A stretch of 64,000 nt of DNA. Origin: Pseudomonadota bacterium. Lineage in GTDB: Bacteria > Pseudomonadota > Alphaproteobacteria > Sphingomonadales > Sphingomonadaceae. This document shows positions 50,542 through 58,764 of the stretch, piece by piece (positions within the stretch are counted from its first letter, which is position 1; every line of letters begins with the position of its first letter). Location: NCBI GenBank assembly GCA_023389105.1, contig JAEWEY010000004.1, positions 790,226-854,225 of the forward strand, in the 5' to 3' direction. A model generated the notes under the pieces. The model saw nothing but the letters and a program-made list of their open reading frames with translations, made no database searches and had not been told where the DNA came from. Position numbers and translations under genes: made by a program.

Positions 50542-50567
50542 AAGGCGGCCCCGTCGGGACCGCCTTT
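50542..50567 (-). terminator. Terminator of the tonB-exbB-exbD-exbD operon
   Basis: Minus strand: AAGGCGG, then (with one G-U) CCC, pairs across a GAC loop, followed by TTTTTC. It begins about 27 nt after the stop of exbD 50594. Confidence 0.75.
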
Positions 50568-50593
50568 TCATCTTCGAAACCGGATTGTCCGGC

Positions 50594-51028
50594 CTAGAAA
50601 ACGTTCATGTAATATTCGTTGCCGACGAAGCCCATCTTCTGGACGTGCGCCTGCTTGGTCACTGCCAGCACCTTATCGACAACTTCATAACGCGCGGTAG
50701 CATCGGGTTGCAGGTGAAGTTCCGGAATGGGATTCATCTGCTGGGTGGTGTCCAGATAAGAACGCAGCTGCGGCAACTGCACCGGTGCTCCGTTCCAAAG
50801 AACCTGATCCTGCGCGTTGATGGACAGCACATTCTTGACCGGGTCGATCGGCGGCGGCGGGTTGTTCTGCTGGTTTTGCGGCAGATCTAGCTTCACCGCG
50901 TGGGTCTGGATCGGAATGGTAATGATGAACATGATCAGCAACACGAGCATGACGTCGATCAACGGCGTCACGTTCATGTCCATCATCGGCTCACCGTCCG
51001 AATTGTCGCTGGACGTTTGCATCGACAT
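50594..51028 (-). CDS. exbD: ExbD/TolR family protein (second paralogue)
   Basis: This 144-residue subunit has the single helix with the key aspartate (VTPLIDVMLVLLIMFIITIPI) and a TolR-like periplasmic domain ending in FVGNEYYMNVF. A QNQQNNPPPP linker follows the helix. It begins 12 nt after the first exbD and shares its transcript. It most resembles the third paralogue, suggesting tandem duplication of this form. Confidence 0.92.
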   Translation of the reverse strand: MSMQTSSDNSDGEPMMDMNVTPLIDVMLVLLIMFIITIPIQTHAVKLDLPQNQQNNPPPPIDPVKNVLSINAQDQVLWNGAPVQLPQLRSYLDTTQQMNPIPELHLQPDATARYEVVDKVLAVTKQAHVQKMGFVGNEYYMNVF

Positions 51029-51040
51029 GGCGAACTACTC

Positions 51041-51526
51041 CTACTCGGACCGGTAGCCGGTCAGCGGCGGCGGCTCAGAAATGAAACCGACACGCTGGAA
51101 CCCAGCCTGCTGCATCGTGATGATCGCGGCACCAATACACTTGTAACGCGTGTTCACGTCACCGCGGATGTGCGCTTCCGGCATATTTTCTTCATTGACG
51201 TTCTGGACGCCGCCCACGGCCTTGATGAGGGCTTCAAGCTTGGCAACCGAGCGATCCAGAAGTTCCTTCTGAGTCACTTTAGTGACGCCCCAGTAAACCT
51301 CGCACGTATCGCCAGGACCGTTGCGCACGACCAGCGAAACGTTGTCGGGCTTGGTGATTGTCGGCTCGTAACGAACGTCCGGCAACTTGATCGGGATAGT
51401 CTGCTTGATCACCTGCGTGGTGATCAGGAAGACGATCAGGAGCACCAGCATGACATCGGTCAACGGGACAACGTTGATGTCCGAGATCGACTCTTCGGCG
51501 CCTTCCTGGATTACTGTACCTGCCAT
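51041..51526 (-). CDS. exbD: ExbD/TolR family protein (first paralogue)
   Basis: This 161-residue subunit differs from the other two: a shorter N-terminus with SISDINVVPLTDVMLVLLIVFLI and a longer periplasmic domain with two cysteines (GDTCEVYWG and RYKCIGAA). The charged aspartate in the helix is kept. It follows the exbB gene after 71 nt that contain a strong stem-loop. Confidence 0.92.
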   Translation of the reverse strand: MAGTVIQEGAEESISDINVVPLTDVMLVLLIVFLITTQVIKQTIPIKLPDVRYEPTITKPDNVSLVVRNGPGDTCEVYWGVTKVTQKELLDRSVAKLEALIKAVGGVQNVNEENMPEAHIRGDVNTRYKCIGAAIITMQQAGFQRVGFISEPPPLTGYRSE

Positions 51527-51560
51527 AAGGCTGGGTTCTTTCTAACTTCGTCCCAACATT

Positions 51561-51589
51561 GCCCCGGTCCGGCTCACCCGAACCGGGGC
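51561..51589 (-). other. Intercistronic stem-loop between exbB and exbD
   Basis: GCCCCGGT pairs with ACCGGGGC, extended inward by CGG/CCG across single mismatches. No T-run follows, so it is more like an mRNA-processing or stabilising element than a terminator. It could raise the level of exbB relative to exbD. Confidence 0.5.
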
Positions 51590-51597
51590 CTTGATCA

Positions 51598-52389
51598 TTA
51601 CTGCGCCGGCGTCGAGGTCGGGCGACCGGTGCGCAGCGGCTCCTGGGTCGGCGCCGTGCGGGTCGGCGTGCCGCCCTTGGTCGACGTCGGGGTCGCGGCG
51701 CCCATGCGCGGCTTCACCGCACCGTCCGACATCAGGTAACCGTGAAGGTCGTTCGTGAAGGCCGCAAGGTCTTCCGTGATCGACTTGTTGCGGCGAACGA
51801 GCCAGTTGTAGGCAAGCACCGCCGGAACGGCGACGACGAGACCCAGCGCGGTCATGATGAGCGCTTCACCGACCGGGCCCGCGACCGCGTCGATCGAGGC
51901 CTGACCGGAAGCGCCGATCTTGATCAGCGCGCGGTAGATGCCGACGACGGTACCGAACAGACCGATGAACGGCGCAGTCGAACCGACGGTCGCGAGGAAG
52001 GCGAGGCCTTCACCGAGACGAGCAGCAATTGCACCCTGGCTGCGCGCGAGGCTGTTCGCCATCCAGTCGTGCTGATCGATCGGATCGGTCAGCTTGCCAT
52101 GCTGCTCCTGGGCAACCAGCGCATCGTCGACGATCGCGCGATAGGCGCTCTTCGCTTCGAGCTTGGTGGCCGCTTCACGCAGGTTGGGTGAGTTCCAGAA
52201 GCTCGAGCGGACCTTGCGGCCCTGCGCGATGATCTTCTGCTGCTGCATCAGCTTGGTGAACAGAATGTAAAACGAGAAGATCGACATCAGCACGAGGATC
52301 GTGAAGACCGAGATCGCGATGATACCACCCTGCTGGAGCGCAGGAATTAGACCATAAGGATTTTCTGCTGCGGCAGGTGCTGCTTGCAT
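51598..52389 (-). CDS. exbB: MotA/TolQ/ExbB proton channel family protein
   Basis: This 263-residue membrane protein is the ExbB-type pore that uses the proton gradient to drive TonB. Three helices are visible (about 15-36, 130-150, 175-195), with the conserved GTVVGIY and ALIMTALGLVVAVPAVLAYN segments. The tail after residue 225 is a Thr/Pro-rich extension (TPTSTKGGTPTRTAPTQ) absent from E. coli ExbB. It lies between tonB and the exbD genes. Confidence 0.95.
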   Translation of the reverse strand: MQAAPAAAENPYGLIPALQQGGIIAISVFTILVLMSIFSFYILFTKLMQQQKIIAQGRKVRSSFWNSPNLREAATKLEAKSAYRAIVDDALVAQEQHGKLTDPIDQHDWMANSLARSQGAIAARLGEGLAFLATVGSTAPFIGLFGTVVGIYRALIKIGASGQASIDAVAGPVGEALIMTALGLVVAVPAVLAYNWLVRRNKSITEDLAAFTNDLHGYLMSDGAVKPRMGAATPTSTKGGTPTRTAPTQEPLRTGRPTSTPAQ

Positions 52390-52437
52390 GGCTGTGTGCT
52401 TTCCTTCTGAAACCTTAGAGCGAGAACTGGGAGTGAA

Positions 52438-53100
52438 TTAACCTTCCAACCGCCAGACGATTGGCGGGGTCGAAACGGAGTCGGTCGTTGGCTGCCCATT
52501 GCTGTCACGGGCAGGCGTGAACTTGGCGCGCTTGCGAAGAATATTGCAGGTCGCACCATCGAGCGAGCTGTTGCCCGACGACCGCGTGACGTTACATCCG
52601 ACCACGCGTCCGTCTGGACCAATGGTCAGCGAAGCCTGCACGGTACCCTCAGCACCCGCCGATTGCGCGGAGGCCGGGTAGTCATCCGCGCTGAACAGGC
52701 TGCGCAAGTCGCCCTTGGCGCTCTGCGCCGACTGCACCTTCCGCGGCGGCGGAGGCGGCGCCGGCGGAGCCGGAGCCTGCACGACCGGCGGGATCGGCGG
52801 CGGAGTCGGCGCTTCCTGGACCACGATCGGCGGCGTCGGCGCCTGCATGCGCACCAGCGGCGGCGGGGTCGTCGGCGGCGGCGGCACCTTCGGCATATCC
52901 TTGGGCGGTGGCGGCGGCTCTTCCGGCGGAGGCGGCGTTTCCTCCACGTCGAACGTCTTCAGGTCTTCGGTAGCCTTCTTAATAACATTGTAAGCAAGGC
53001 CTGTGATGATTGCATAACCCAGGGCGAACTGAAGCAGTACGACCATCACGATCGACAGCGTCTTGTTACCGCTGAGTTCTTTCTTTTGGGCGTAGGACAT
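52438..53100 (-). CDS. tonB: Energy transducer TonB
   Basis: TonB (220 residues) links the ExbB/ExbD motor to outer-membrane receptors. It has an N-terminal helix (about 15-38, TLSIVMVVLLQFALGYAIITGL), a long proline-rich periplasmic spacer (55-130, several PPPP runs) and a C-terminal TonB domain (about 150-220, AEGTVQASLTIGPDGRV). Two cysteines (VGCNV and ATCNIL) may pair. It leads the operon, with an inverted repeat (53183-53209) and a possible promoter upstream. Confidence 0.94.
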   Translation of the reverse strand: MSYAQKKELSGNKTLSIVMVVLLQFALGYAIITGLAYNVIKKATEDLKTFDVEETPPPPEEPPPPPKDMPKVPPPPTTPPPLVRMQAPTPPIVVQEAPTPPPIPPVVQAPAPPAPPPPPRKVQSAQSAKGDLRSLFSADDYPASAQSAGAEGTVQASLTIGPDGRVVGCNVTRSSGNSSLDGATCNILRKRAKFTPARDSNGQPTTDSVSTPPIVWRLEG

Positions 53101-53182
53101 TAACCCGCAATTCTCCTCGACACACCGTGGCGCGAACCACGGTCAACCCGGACGTCGAACTCTAGCCCGATTCGGCTAATCC

Positions 53183-53249
53183 CGCCGATGTATCAAAATA
53201 TCATCGGCGACAAGCGCGCTTCCTTATAACTGCCTCAAAGGCGGTGCAA
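53183..53249 (-). promoter_or_regulatory. tonB upstream region: inverted repeat and candidate promoter
   Basis: CGCCGATG and CATCGGCG (53183-53190 and 53202-53209) form an 8-bp inverted repeat around the AT-rich centre TATCAAAATAT. Further upstream, minus-strand TATAAG (53223-53228) and TTGCAC (53244-53249) are 15 nt apart, a short-spacer promoter. The repeat would lie in the early transcript or just downstream of initiation, where a repressor such as an iron regulator could bind. Confidence 0.4.
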
Positions 53250-53298
53250 CGGATTTTGTTCCACGTCCGGAAGGCCTGAAACCGCCTTCCGCCGAGGG

Positions 53299-53718
53299 TC
53301 AGGGCCAGAGTCCCGAAAAAGTGGCGATCTCGACCCCGACGCCATGCGCGTCCGGGTAGACGTCGGGTTTGGACAAACGAAGCCGAAGCGCGCGTATTCC
53401 GCGAAACGCCGCAACGCGCTCGAAAATCGCTTTCGCCAATGTTTCCTGCAGGTTGTAACGACGCGCCGCCGCAATCTCCTGGATTTCGGTGCGCAGGAAA
53501 TCATAGTTCCAGGCGCGGCTCGGATCGTCGCCTTCCGGCAGATCCGGCGTGTCCAGCCATACTTCGACCGAGATCAGCAACCGCTGCGGCGCGCCGATCT
53601 CGAATTCATGAAAACCGATGTCGGCCTGCACTTCGAGACCTTCCATCAAAATTCGCGCGGAGCGAACGCGCAGATGGTCGGGTACGAGCCCCGTCAATTT
53701 GACATCCGTCACGCTCAT
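53299..53718 (-). CDS. folB: Dihydroneopterin aldolase
   Basis: FolB (139 residues) cleaves dihydroneopterin to 6-hydroxymethyl-dihydropterin in folate synthesis. Typical residues are VQADIGFHEFEIGAPQRLLISVEVW, NYDFLRTEI, NLQETLAKAI and the C-terminal RLRLSKPDVYPDA, with the catalytic lysine in LSKPD. ATG 53718 overlaps the SDR gene stop by 4 nt. The folate pair is discussed under findings. Confidence 0.9.
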   Translation of the reverse strand: MSVTDVKLTGLVPDHLRVRSARILMEGLEVQADIGFHEFEIGAPQRLLISVEVWLDTPDLPEGDDPSRAWNYDFLRTEIQEIAAARRYNLQETLAKAIFERVAAFRGIRALRLRLSKPDVYPDAHGVGVEIATFSGLWP

Positions 53719-54446
53719 CTGGCCTCCAGGAACTGCACGTCGCGGTCTAACCCGAGGAAACGGTGACCGCTGTCGATGGTGATGATCTGACCGGTCGTCG
53801 TTCCAGCCTGAACGAGAAAACGAACGGCGGCAGCAACGTCTGCCGGCTGAACGCCACGGCCGAGCGGGTTGCGCGCGTGCATCGCATCAAAATTCGCTGC
53901 GCTTTGCCCACTCGATTGAAGCATCAGTGCCGGCGCGATCGCATTCACGCGAATGCCCTTGGGCGCGAGCGCGCGCGCGGCGAGCTCCGTCAGTGTCGCC
54001 AGAGCACTCTTCGAGAGCGTGTAGCTAAGATAGTCCGGATTGGGGTGGCTCAATTTTGCGTCGAGCATGTTGACCACGAGCGCGTCGCCTGAGGAATGAC
54101 GTCGGGCCAGCTCTTCGATCAGTAGCGCGGGCGCACGAACGTTGACGGCCATGTGCGCATCGAATTCGTCCGCGCTGAATTCGCCGAAGCCGTCCCATGC
54201 GAAGCGCGCGGCATTATTGACGAGCAGCCTAACCGGCCCAAGCGCCGCTGCCGTATCGAAGATAGCCCGTGCACAATCGGGATCGGCAAGGTCACCCGCG
54301 ACTTTAATTGCGCCGTCGGGAACGGCGTCATTCGCGCGATGAACGTGGGCAACCACGCTCCAGCCGTCCGCCAGCAACGCTTCCACGACCACACGGCCTA
54401 CGCGCTTGCTGCCACCGGTAACGATTGCGGTACGCTGATTGCCCAT
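53715..54446 (-). CDS. SDR family oxidoreductase, FolM-like
   Basis: This 243-residue short-chain dehydrogenase has the cofactor motif TGGSKRVGRVVVEAL and the NNAARFAWDG stretch, and the catalytic Tyr and Lys in YLSYTLSKSALATL. The GGSKRVG form resembles the arginine-containing motif of pteridine reductases (FolM, PTR1), and it is coupled to folB, so a dihydropterin or dihydromonapterin reductase is likely, by inference. ATG 54446 is chosen as the first codon of the Rossmann fold; it has no clear ribosome-binding site. It is divergent from the DUF1285 gene. Confidence 0.82.
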   Translation of the reverse strand: MGNQRTAIVTGGSKRVGRVVVEALLADGWSVVAHVHRANDAVPDGAIKVAGDLADPDCARAIFDTAAALGPVRLLVNNAARFAWDGFGEFSADEFDAHMAVNVRAPALLIEELARRHSSGDALVVNMLDAKLSHPNPDYLSYTLSKSALATLTELAARALAPKGIRVNAIAPALMLQSSGQSAANFDAMHARNPLGRGVQPADVAAAVRFLVQAGTTTGQIITIDSGHRFLGLDRDVQFLEAR

Positions 54447-54525
54447 CGAGGCGGCGGAGTGGCGCTTCGCTCGCCTCGGCGCAAGGCCGATTGCGTCGCT
54501 TCCCTGCCCGTGCCTAGGGAAAGCA

Positions 54526-55086
54526 ATGCCCGAGCGCCAATCACCAATCGACCTGCAGGGAATCAGCCTTGTCGAGCTGCAACGGCAAATAGACGAGCGC
54601 CGGCTCCCACCCGTGGACAAGTGGAATCCCGAACGCTGCGGCGATTCAGGCATGCGCATCGGCAGGGACGGCACCTGGTACCATGAGGGCGAGCCGATCC
54701 GTCGGCCGGCGATGGTGCGCCTGTTCTCGACCGTGCTTCGGCGCGAGCCGGACGGGCGGCACGTTCTCGTGACGCCGGTGGAAAAGCTCGACATCGAGGT
54801 TGAAACGACCGCCTTTCGCGCAACGGGCATGCGGATCGACGGCGAAGGCCGCAAGCAACGCATCATCTTCTCACTCGACAGCGGCGATGCGCTCGTTCTG
54901 AACAACGAGCACCCCCTTAGGCTTCATGCGACCGAACAAGGGCCCTCGCCGCGACTTCAGGTTCGTCACGGGCTGGAGGCCGAGCTGACGCGCCCCGTCT
55001 ATTACGAGCTGGCCGAGCTTGCCGTTGCCAATGGCGAAAACGGCGTCTGGAGCGATGGGCAATTCTTCACGCTGGAAGACGCATGA
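54526..55086 (+). CDS. DUF1285 domain-containing protein
   Basis: This 186-residue protein is a DUF1285 member. Conserved stretches are PPVDKWNPERCGDSGMRIGRDGTWYHEGEPI, RRPAMVRLFSTVLRREPDG and the late PVYYELAELA. The function is unknown. ATG 54526 follows GGGAAAGC. The next gene (NUDIX) overlaps by 4 nt (ATGA), and then CCA transferase, giving a three-gene unit. Confidence 0.88.
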   Translation: MPERQSPIDLQGISLVELQRQIDERRLPPVDKWNPERCGDSGMRIGRDGTWYHEGEPIRRPAMVRLFSTVLRREPDGRHVLVTPVEKLDIEVETTAFRATGMRIDGEGRKQRIIFSLDSGDALVLNNEHPLRLHATEQGPSPRLQVRHGLEAELTRPVYYELAELAVANGENGVWSDGQFFTLEDA

Positions 55087-55664
55087 GGCTTGCAGAACGC
55101 CTGCGGCAGGCGCTCTCGATGCCCGCGGATCAGCCAATGCTGCCCGGTGACCTTCCGGAGCAGCCCGATGCGCCTGATGTGCCGGCGGCCGTCCTAATCG
55201 CCGTTACCGATCGGCCGGACCCCGGCGTCATCCTGACCGTTCGCCGCGAGGACATGCGCACGCATGCCGGGCAGGTTGCCTTTCCCGGAGGACGCGTCGA
55301 CCCTGGCGAGAGCGTGACGCAGGCTGCGTTGCGGGAGGCCCAGGAGGAAATCCTGCTCGATCCGGCAGCCTGCGAAATCGTCGGCACGATCGAACCGTAC
55401 CGGACCGTCACCGGTTTCCTAGTAACTCCGGTTTGCGCGGTCATCCCGCCCGACCTTCCGCTCGAGCCGCACGAACGCGAAGTCGCCGACTGGTTCGAGC
55501 CGCCACTGCAGTTCCTGCTCGATCCGCCCAACCAGCGGCTGCAAAGCGCCTTGTTCCGCGGCCAGACCCGCCACTATTACGAACTGCTGTGGGAAGATCG
55601 CAGGATTTGGGGGGCAACCGCAGCGATGATCGTGAACCTGTCGCGGCGGCTGCAGTGGCGCTGA
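55083..55664 (+). CDS. CoA pyrophosphatase (NUDIX)
   Basis: This 193-residue NUDIX hydrolase cleaves CoA or similar ADP derivatives. The CoA-pyrophosphatase pre-motif LTVRREDMRTHAGQVAFPGGR is followed by the Nudix box GRVDPGESVTQAALREAQEEI, whose glutamates bind Mg. ATG 55083 overlaps DUF1285 by 4 nt, and the CCA transferase GTG falls inside its 3' end. Confidence 0.92.
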   Translation: MRLAERLRQALSMPADQPMLPGDLPEQPDAPDVPAAVLIAVTDRPDPGVILTVRREDMRTHAGQVAFPGGRVDPGESVTQAALREAQEEILLDPAACEIVGTIEPYRTVTGFLVTPVCAVIPPDLPLEPHEREVADWFEPPLQFLLDPPNQRLQSALFRGQTRHYYELLWEDRRIWGATAAMIVNLSRRLQWR

Positions 55665-56845
55665 CGCTGGACGCGCCGAAATGGCGCAACAAGCGGGGAA
55701 TGAAGCGGTTGCTGGCCGCGCTTGGCGCTGACGAGGGCCTGACGCGCTATGTCGGCGGTGCCGTGCGGGACGACCTGCTCAACTTGCCCGTCAGCGACAT
55801 CGATCTAGCCACGCGCATCCCCCCGGACGAAGTCATGGCGAGGCTAGGCGAAGCGCGGATCAAGGCCGTGCCGACCGGGATCGATCATGGAACCGTCACC
55901 GCCGTCAGCGACGGACATCCGTTCGAAATCACCACGTTGCGCCGGGACGTGTCGACCGACGGCCGGCGCGCGACGGTGGCCTTCACGGACGATTGGAAAG
56001 AGGACGCGGCCCGCCGCGACTTCACCATCAATGCGCTCTCGGCAGACCCCCGCACCGGGGAGTTGTTCGATTATTTCGGTGGTTTGGCCGATCTCAAGAA
56101 CCGGCACATCCGCTTCATCGGCGATCCGTTGCAGCGCATTGCGGAGGATCACCTGCGCATCCTCCGCTTCTTCCGGTTCCACGCGCGGTTCGACGCGGGT
56201 GAAGCCGACGCTGCGGCGCTGGATGCCTGCACGCGTCGGGCCAATGACCTGATGGCCTTGTCGCGGGAGCGGATCGCGGACGAGCTGCTCAAGCTGCTCG
56301 GCCTGCCGGATCCTTCGCGGACCGTCGCAATCATGCTTGAGCGCGACATATTGAAGCCGGTGCTGCCCGAGATCGGTGCTGACGCGGGCGGGCGTCTGGA
56401 GGCGCTGATCCGCGCCGAGGCAGCAGCGCACGCCGAGCCTGACGGACTGCGGCGCCTCGCGGCACTGCTTCCGGCGGATCGCAATGTGGCCGACGAGGTC
56501 GCGGTCAGGCTGCGATTGTCGAACAAGGCGCGCAAGCGGCTCGCCTGCAGTGCCGGCAGCGAGCGCGGCGATCCACGCATGCTTGCCTATCGGCTCGGCA
56601 GTGAGTGCGCCGTCGACCGATTGCTGCTGAGCGGCGATGCCGCGGCTGCGAAATCACTCGGCGAGTGGCGTGTACCGCGGCTCCCGACCAGCGGCGGCGC
56701 GCTGATCAAGCGCGGGTTAGCCGAAGGCCCGGTCGTCGCACGAACCCTGCGCGCGATCGAAGACCGATGGGTCGCTGGCGGATTTCCGGACGGAGACGAA
56801 TTCCAGCGCATCGTCGACGAGGAGTTGGAGAACGCGGGACGCTAG
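55655..56845 (+). CDS. CCA tRNA nucleotidyltransferase
   Basis: This 396-residue class II nucleotidyltransferase adds or repairs the CCA end of tRNAs. The head domain has YVGGAVRDDLLNLPVSDIDLATR (DxD metal ligands) and RRDFTINALSADP; the all-helical body follows. GTG 55655 is chosen because the protein then starts shortly before the first motif; CTG 55661 is the only other nearby option. It ends 4 nt inside the convergent LOV-HTH gene. Confidence 0.93.
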   Translation: MALTLDAPKWRNKRGMKRLLAALGADEGLTRYVGGAVRDDLLNLPVSDIDLATRIPPDEVMARLGEARIKAVPTGIDHGTVTAVSDGHPFEITTLRRDVSTDGRRATVAFTDDWKEDAARRDFTINALSADPRTGELFDYFGGLADLKNRHIRFIGDPLQRIAEDHLRILRFFRFHARFDAGEADAAALDACTRRANDLMALSRERIADELLKLLGLPDPSRTVAIMLERDILKPVLPEIGADAGGRLEALIRAEAAAHAEPDGLRRLAALLPADRNVADEVAVRLRLSNKARKRLACSAGSERGDPRMLAYRLGSECAVDRLLLSGDAAAAKSLGEWRVPRLPTSGGALIKRGLAEGPVVARTLRAIEDRWVAGGFPDGDEFQRIVDEELENAGR

Positions 56846-57444
56846 AACCCGGCTTCCACTGCAATCCGGATTGCTTCGGCCGTCGTCACTCCACCGAGCC
56901 GCTCGAGAAGCAGGACGCGGTGCATCTTGACCGTCTTTTCGGCGATCCCGAGCTGATAGGCGATCTGCTTGTTGAGCAGGCCCTTGGCCATCATCTCCAG
57001 CACCTGCCGCTGCCGCGTGGGAAGCTCGCGGACAATCGCCGTCGCGCGCGCCTGCCGGACCGACAGGGCGGCGGCATCCTTGCGTTCGAGATCGACTTGC
57101 GAGCCGAGGAAATAGTCGAGTTTCCCGGCATCGTCGAACAACGGTGCGATCATCACGCCGTTGCGGAAAGGTGAGCCGTCCTTGCGATAGTTGAGGACGT
57201 CCACGAGAACCGGCCGCGCATTATCGATCGCGACGCGCATCTGCTCACGGACCGAGGGTTCGGTCTCCCCTCCCGACAGGAAGCGGCAGTTGCGGCCGAC
57301 GACCTCGCTCTCGCGATAGCCGGTCAGGTCGAGAAACGCCTGATTGACGACCTCGATGGGATTATCCGCCATGCGCGGATTGGTGATGACCATCGCCATT
57401 GGGCTGGTCACGACCGATTCCACCACGCTGCCCGCCAATGCCAT
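56842..57444 (-). CDS. LOV-HTH (EL222-like) blue-light transcription factor
   Basis: This 200-residue protein has a PAS/LOV domain (about 10-120) and a LuxR-type helix-turn-helix (about 140-198). The flavin-binding signature GRNCRFL holds the adduct-forming Cys53; NYRKDG (Asn85), FRNGV (Asn95) and LGSQVD (Gln116) match the other FMN contacts. The HTH region RQRQVLEMMAKGLLNKQIAYQLGIAEKTVKMHR is close to that of EL222 from Erythrobacter litoralis, which binds DNA only when blue light breaks its LOV-HTH contact. ATG 57444 has AAGG 5 nt upstream; TTG 57480 would add 12 residues. It is the second gene of an operon with the glycosyltransferase. Confidence 0.9.
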   Translation of the reverse strand: MALAGSVVESVVTSPMAMVITNPRMADNPIEVVNQAFLDLTGYRESEVVGRNCRFLSGGETEPSVREQMRVAIDNARPVLVDVLNYRKDGSPFRNGVMIAPLFDDAGKLDYFLGSQVDLERKDAAALSVRQARATAIVRELPTRQRQVLEMMAKGLLNKQIAYQLGIAEKTVKMHRVLLLERLGGVTTAEAIRIAVEAGF

Positions 57445-57491
57445 GAGCGCCTTGTGGCCGGAATTCGCCACTTCGCGCAAGCTTCAGCCGT

Positions 57492-58682
57492 TCAGGCCGT
57501 CGATACCGCGGCCGGAGGAGCGTAAGCTGCCAGTTGCTCGTAGCGCCCGAAGAGCGCCGCAAAATGCTCGTCCATCGTCCGTACACGGCTGGACCGGGCC
57601 GCGGCAGCGCGCTGCAGCTCCGGGCCGCGTTCGATGAACTGGCGGATCGCTCCAACGAGGGATTGTTCCGATCCGGATTCGTAGATGGCGCTCGCGCCCG
57701 TTACGATTTGATCCATCGCCGCGCCTCGATCCGGCACAATGAGGGGGATGCCGCTCGCACGCGCTTCCGCCGCGACGAGGCAGAAGGTTTCCGCCTCGCA
57801 ACCGTGCACCAGCGCATCGGCGCTGGCCAGCAACCGCGCCAGCTCACTTCTATCCTCGATTCGCGGCGCCAACGCGCAGACCGGCGAACGGCCGGCAAGC
57901 ATCTCGAGACGCGGACGCTGGCGACCGTCCCCAATAAGCAACATGCCGACCGATGCTTCACGCGCCGCTTCGGTTACCGCGCGCATCACCATCGGCCACC
58001 GTTTCTCGGCAGAAAAGCGCCCCACCCCGATGAGCAGGCAGGCGTCATCATCCAGCCCCAAGGAACGGAGCGCCGCGGAGCGAAGGTCTGGCGACCGCAG
58101 TGACGGCCGAAACACCCCTGCTTCCACGCCCATGCGGATGGTTTCGACATGGGCGACGCCACCTTGCTCAAGGCGATCGGCGAACTCGCTATTCGCGCAA
58201 ACCACCGTATCGAACATCCGGCCGAGGCCGCGCAGGTGCCGCCAAAACCAGCCGAACCAGGAATCGATACGCGCAGTCGATGCGAGCCCGCCCAGCCAGC
58301 GATATGCATGTGCGGCCAGCGGATCGGCATGCATCATCAACGACCGGCTGGCGCTCCCCTGCCACCGGCCGACCATCGTCGCGCTCGACCATGGGGACGA
58401 AGCTTCGACGTGATCGGGCCGCCATTCGTCGAGCACGGAATGAAGCATGCGCTCGTCGTCGAAATAGCGATAGCGGCGGTCGAGCGGCATCACGGGCGAG
58501 GGCACGGAAACCAGGATTGCGCCGGGCCCCCGGCGAATGACAGCGTGCTCGGCGCCGGGCACGATCATCACCAGTTCGTGCCCGAAGCGTGCGGCGGCCC
58601 GCAGCTTGGCTTCGACATAGGTCCGCACGCCGCCACCGGCTGGCGTGTAGAAAGCGCTGACATCCGCGATCCGCATGGACAT
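57492..58682 (-). CDS. Glycosyltransferase family 4
   Basis: This 396-residue GT-B fold transferase has an N-terminal acceptor domain (ADVSAFYTPAGGGVRTYVEAKLRAA, the glycine-rich loop) and a C-terminal donor domain with GVGRFSAEKRWPMV and EAETFCLVAAEARASGIPLIVP, where the E-x7-E motif is present. Sugar and acceptor are unknown; a polysaccharide or glycolipid of the envelope is likely. ATG 58682 is chosen (another ATG follows two codons later). The LOV-HTH gene begins 11-47 nt after its stop. Confidence 0.9.
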   Translation of the reverse strand: MSMRIADVSAFYTPAGGGVRTYVEAKLRAAARFGHELVMIVPGAEHAVIRRGPGAILVSVPSPVMPLDRRYRYFDDERMLHSVLDEWRPDHVEASSPWSSATMVGRWQGSASRSLMMHADPLAAHAYRWLGGLASTARIDSWFGWFWRHLRGLGRMFDTVVCANSEFADRLEQGGVAHVETIRMGVEAGVFRPSLRSPDLRSAALRSLGLDDDACLLIGVGRFSAEKRWPMVMRAVTEAAREASVGMLLIGDGRQRPRLEMLAGRSPVCALAPRIEDRSELARLLASADALVHGCEAETFCLVAAEARASGIPLIVPDRGAAMDQIVTGASAIYESGSEQSLVGAIRQFIERGPELQRAAAARSSRVRTMDEHFAALFGRYEQLAAYAPPAAVSTA

Positions 58683-58764
58683 TACAGGCGAAATGAAGCG
58701 GTGAACTACAAGTGAAGCTTTTTTAATGGGATCAGCAACACCGGCTTCCGGTAAAGCCCGGCGC

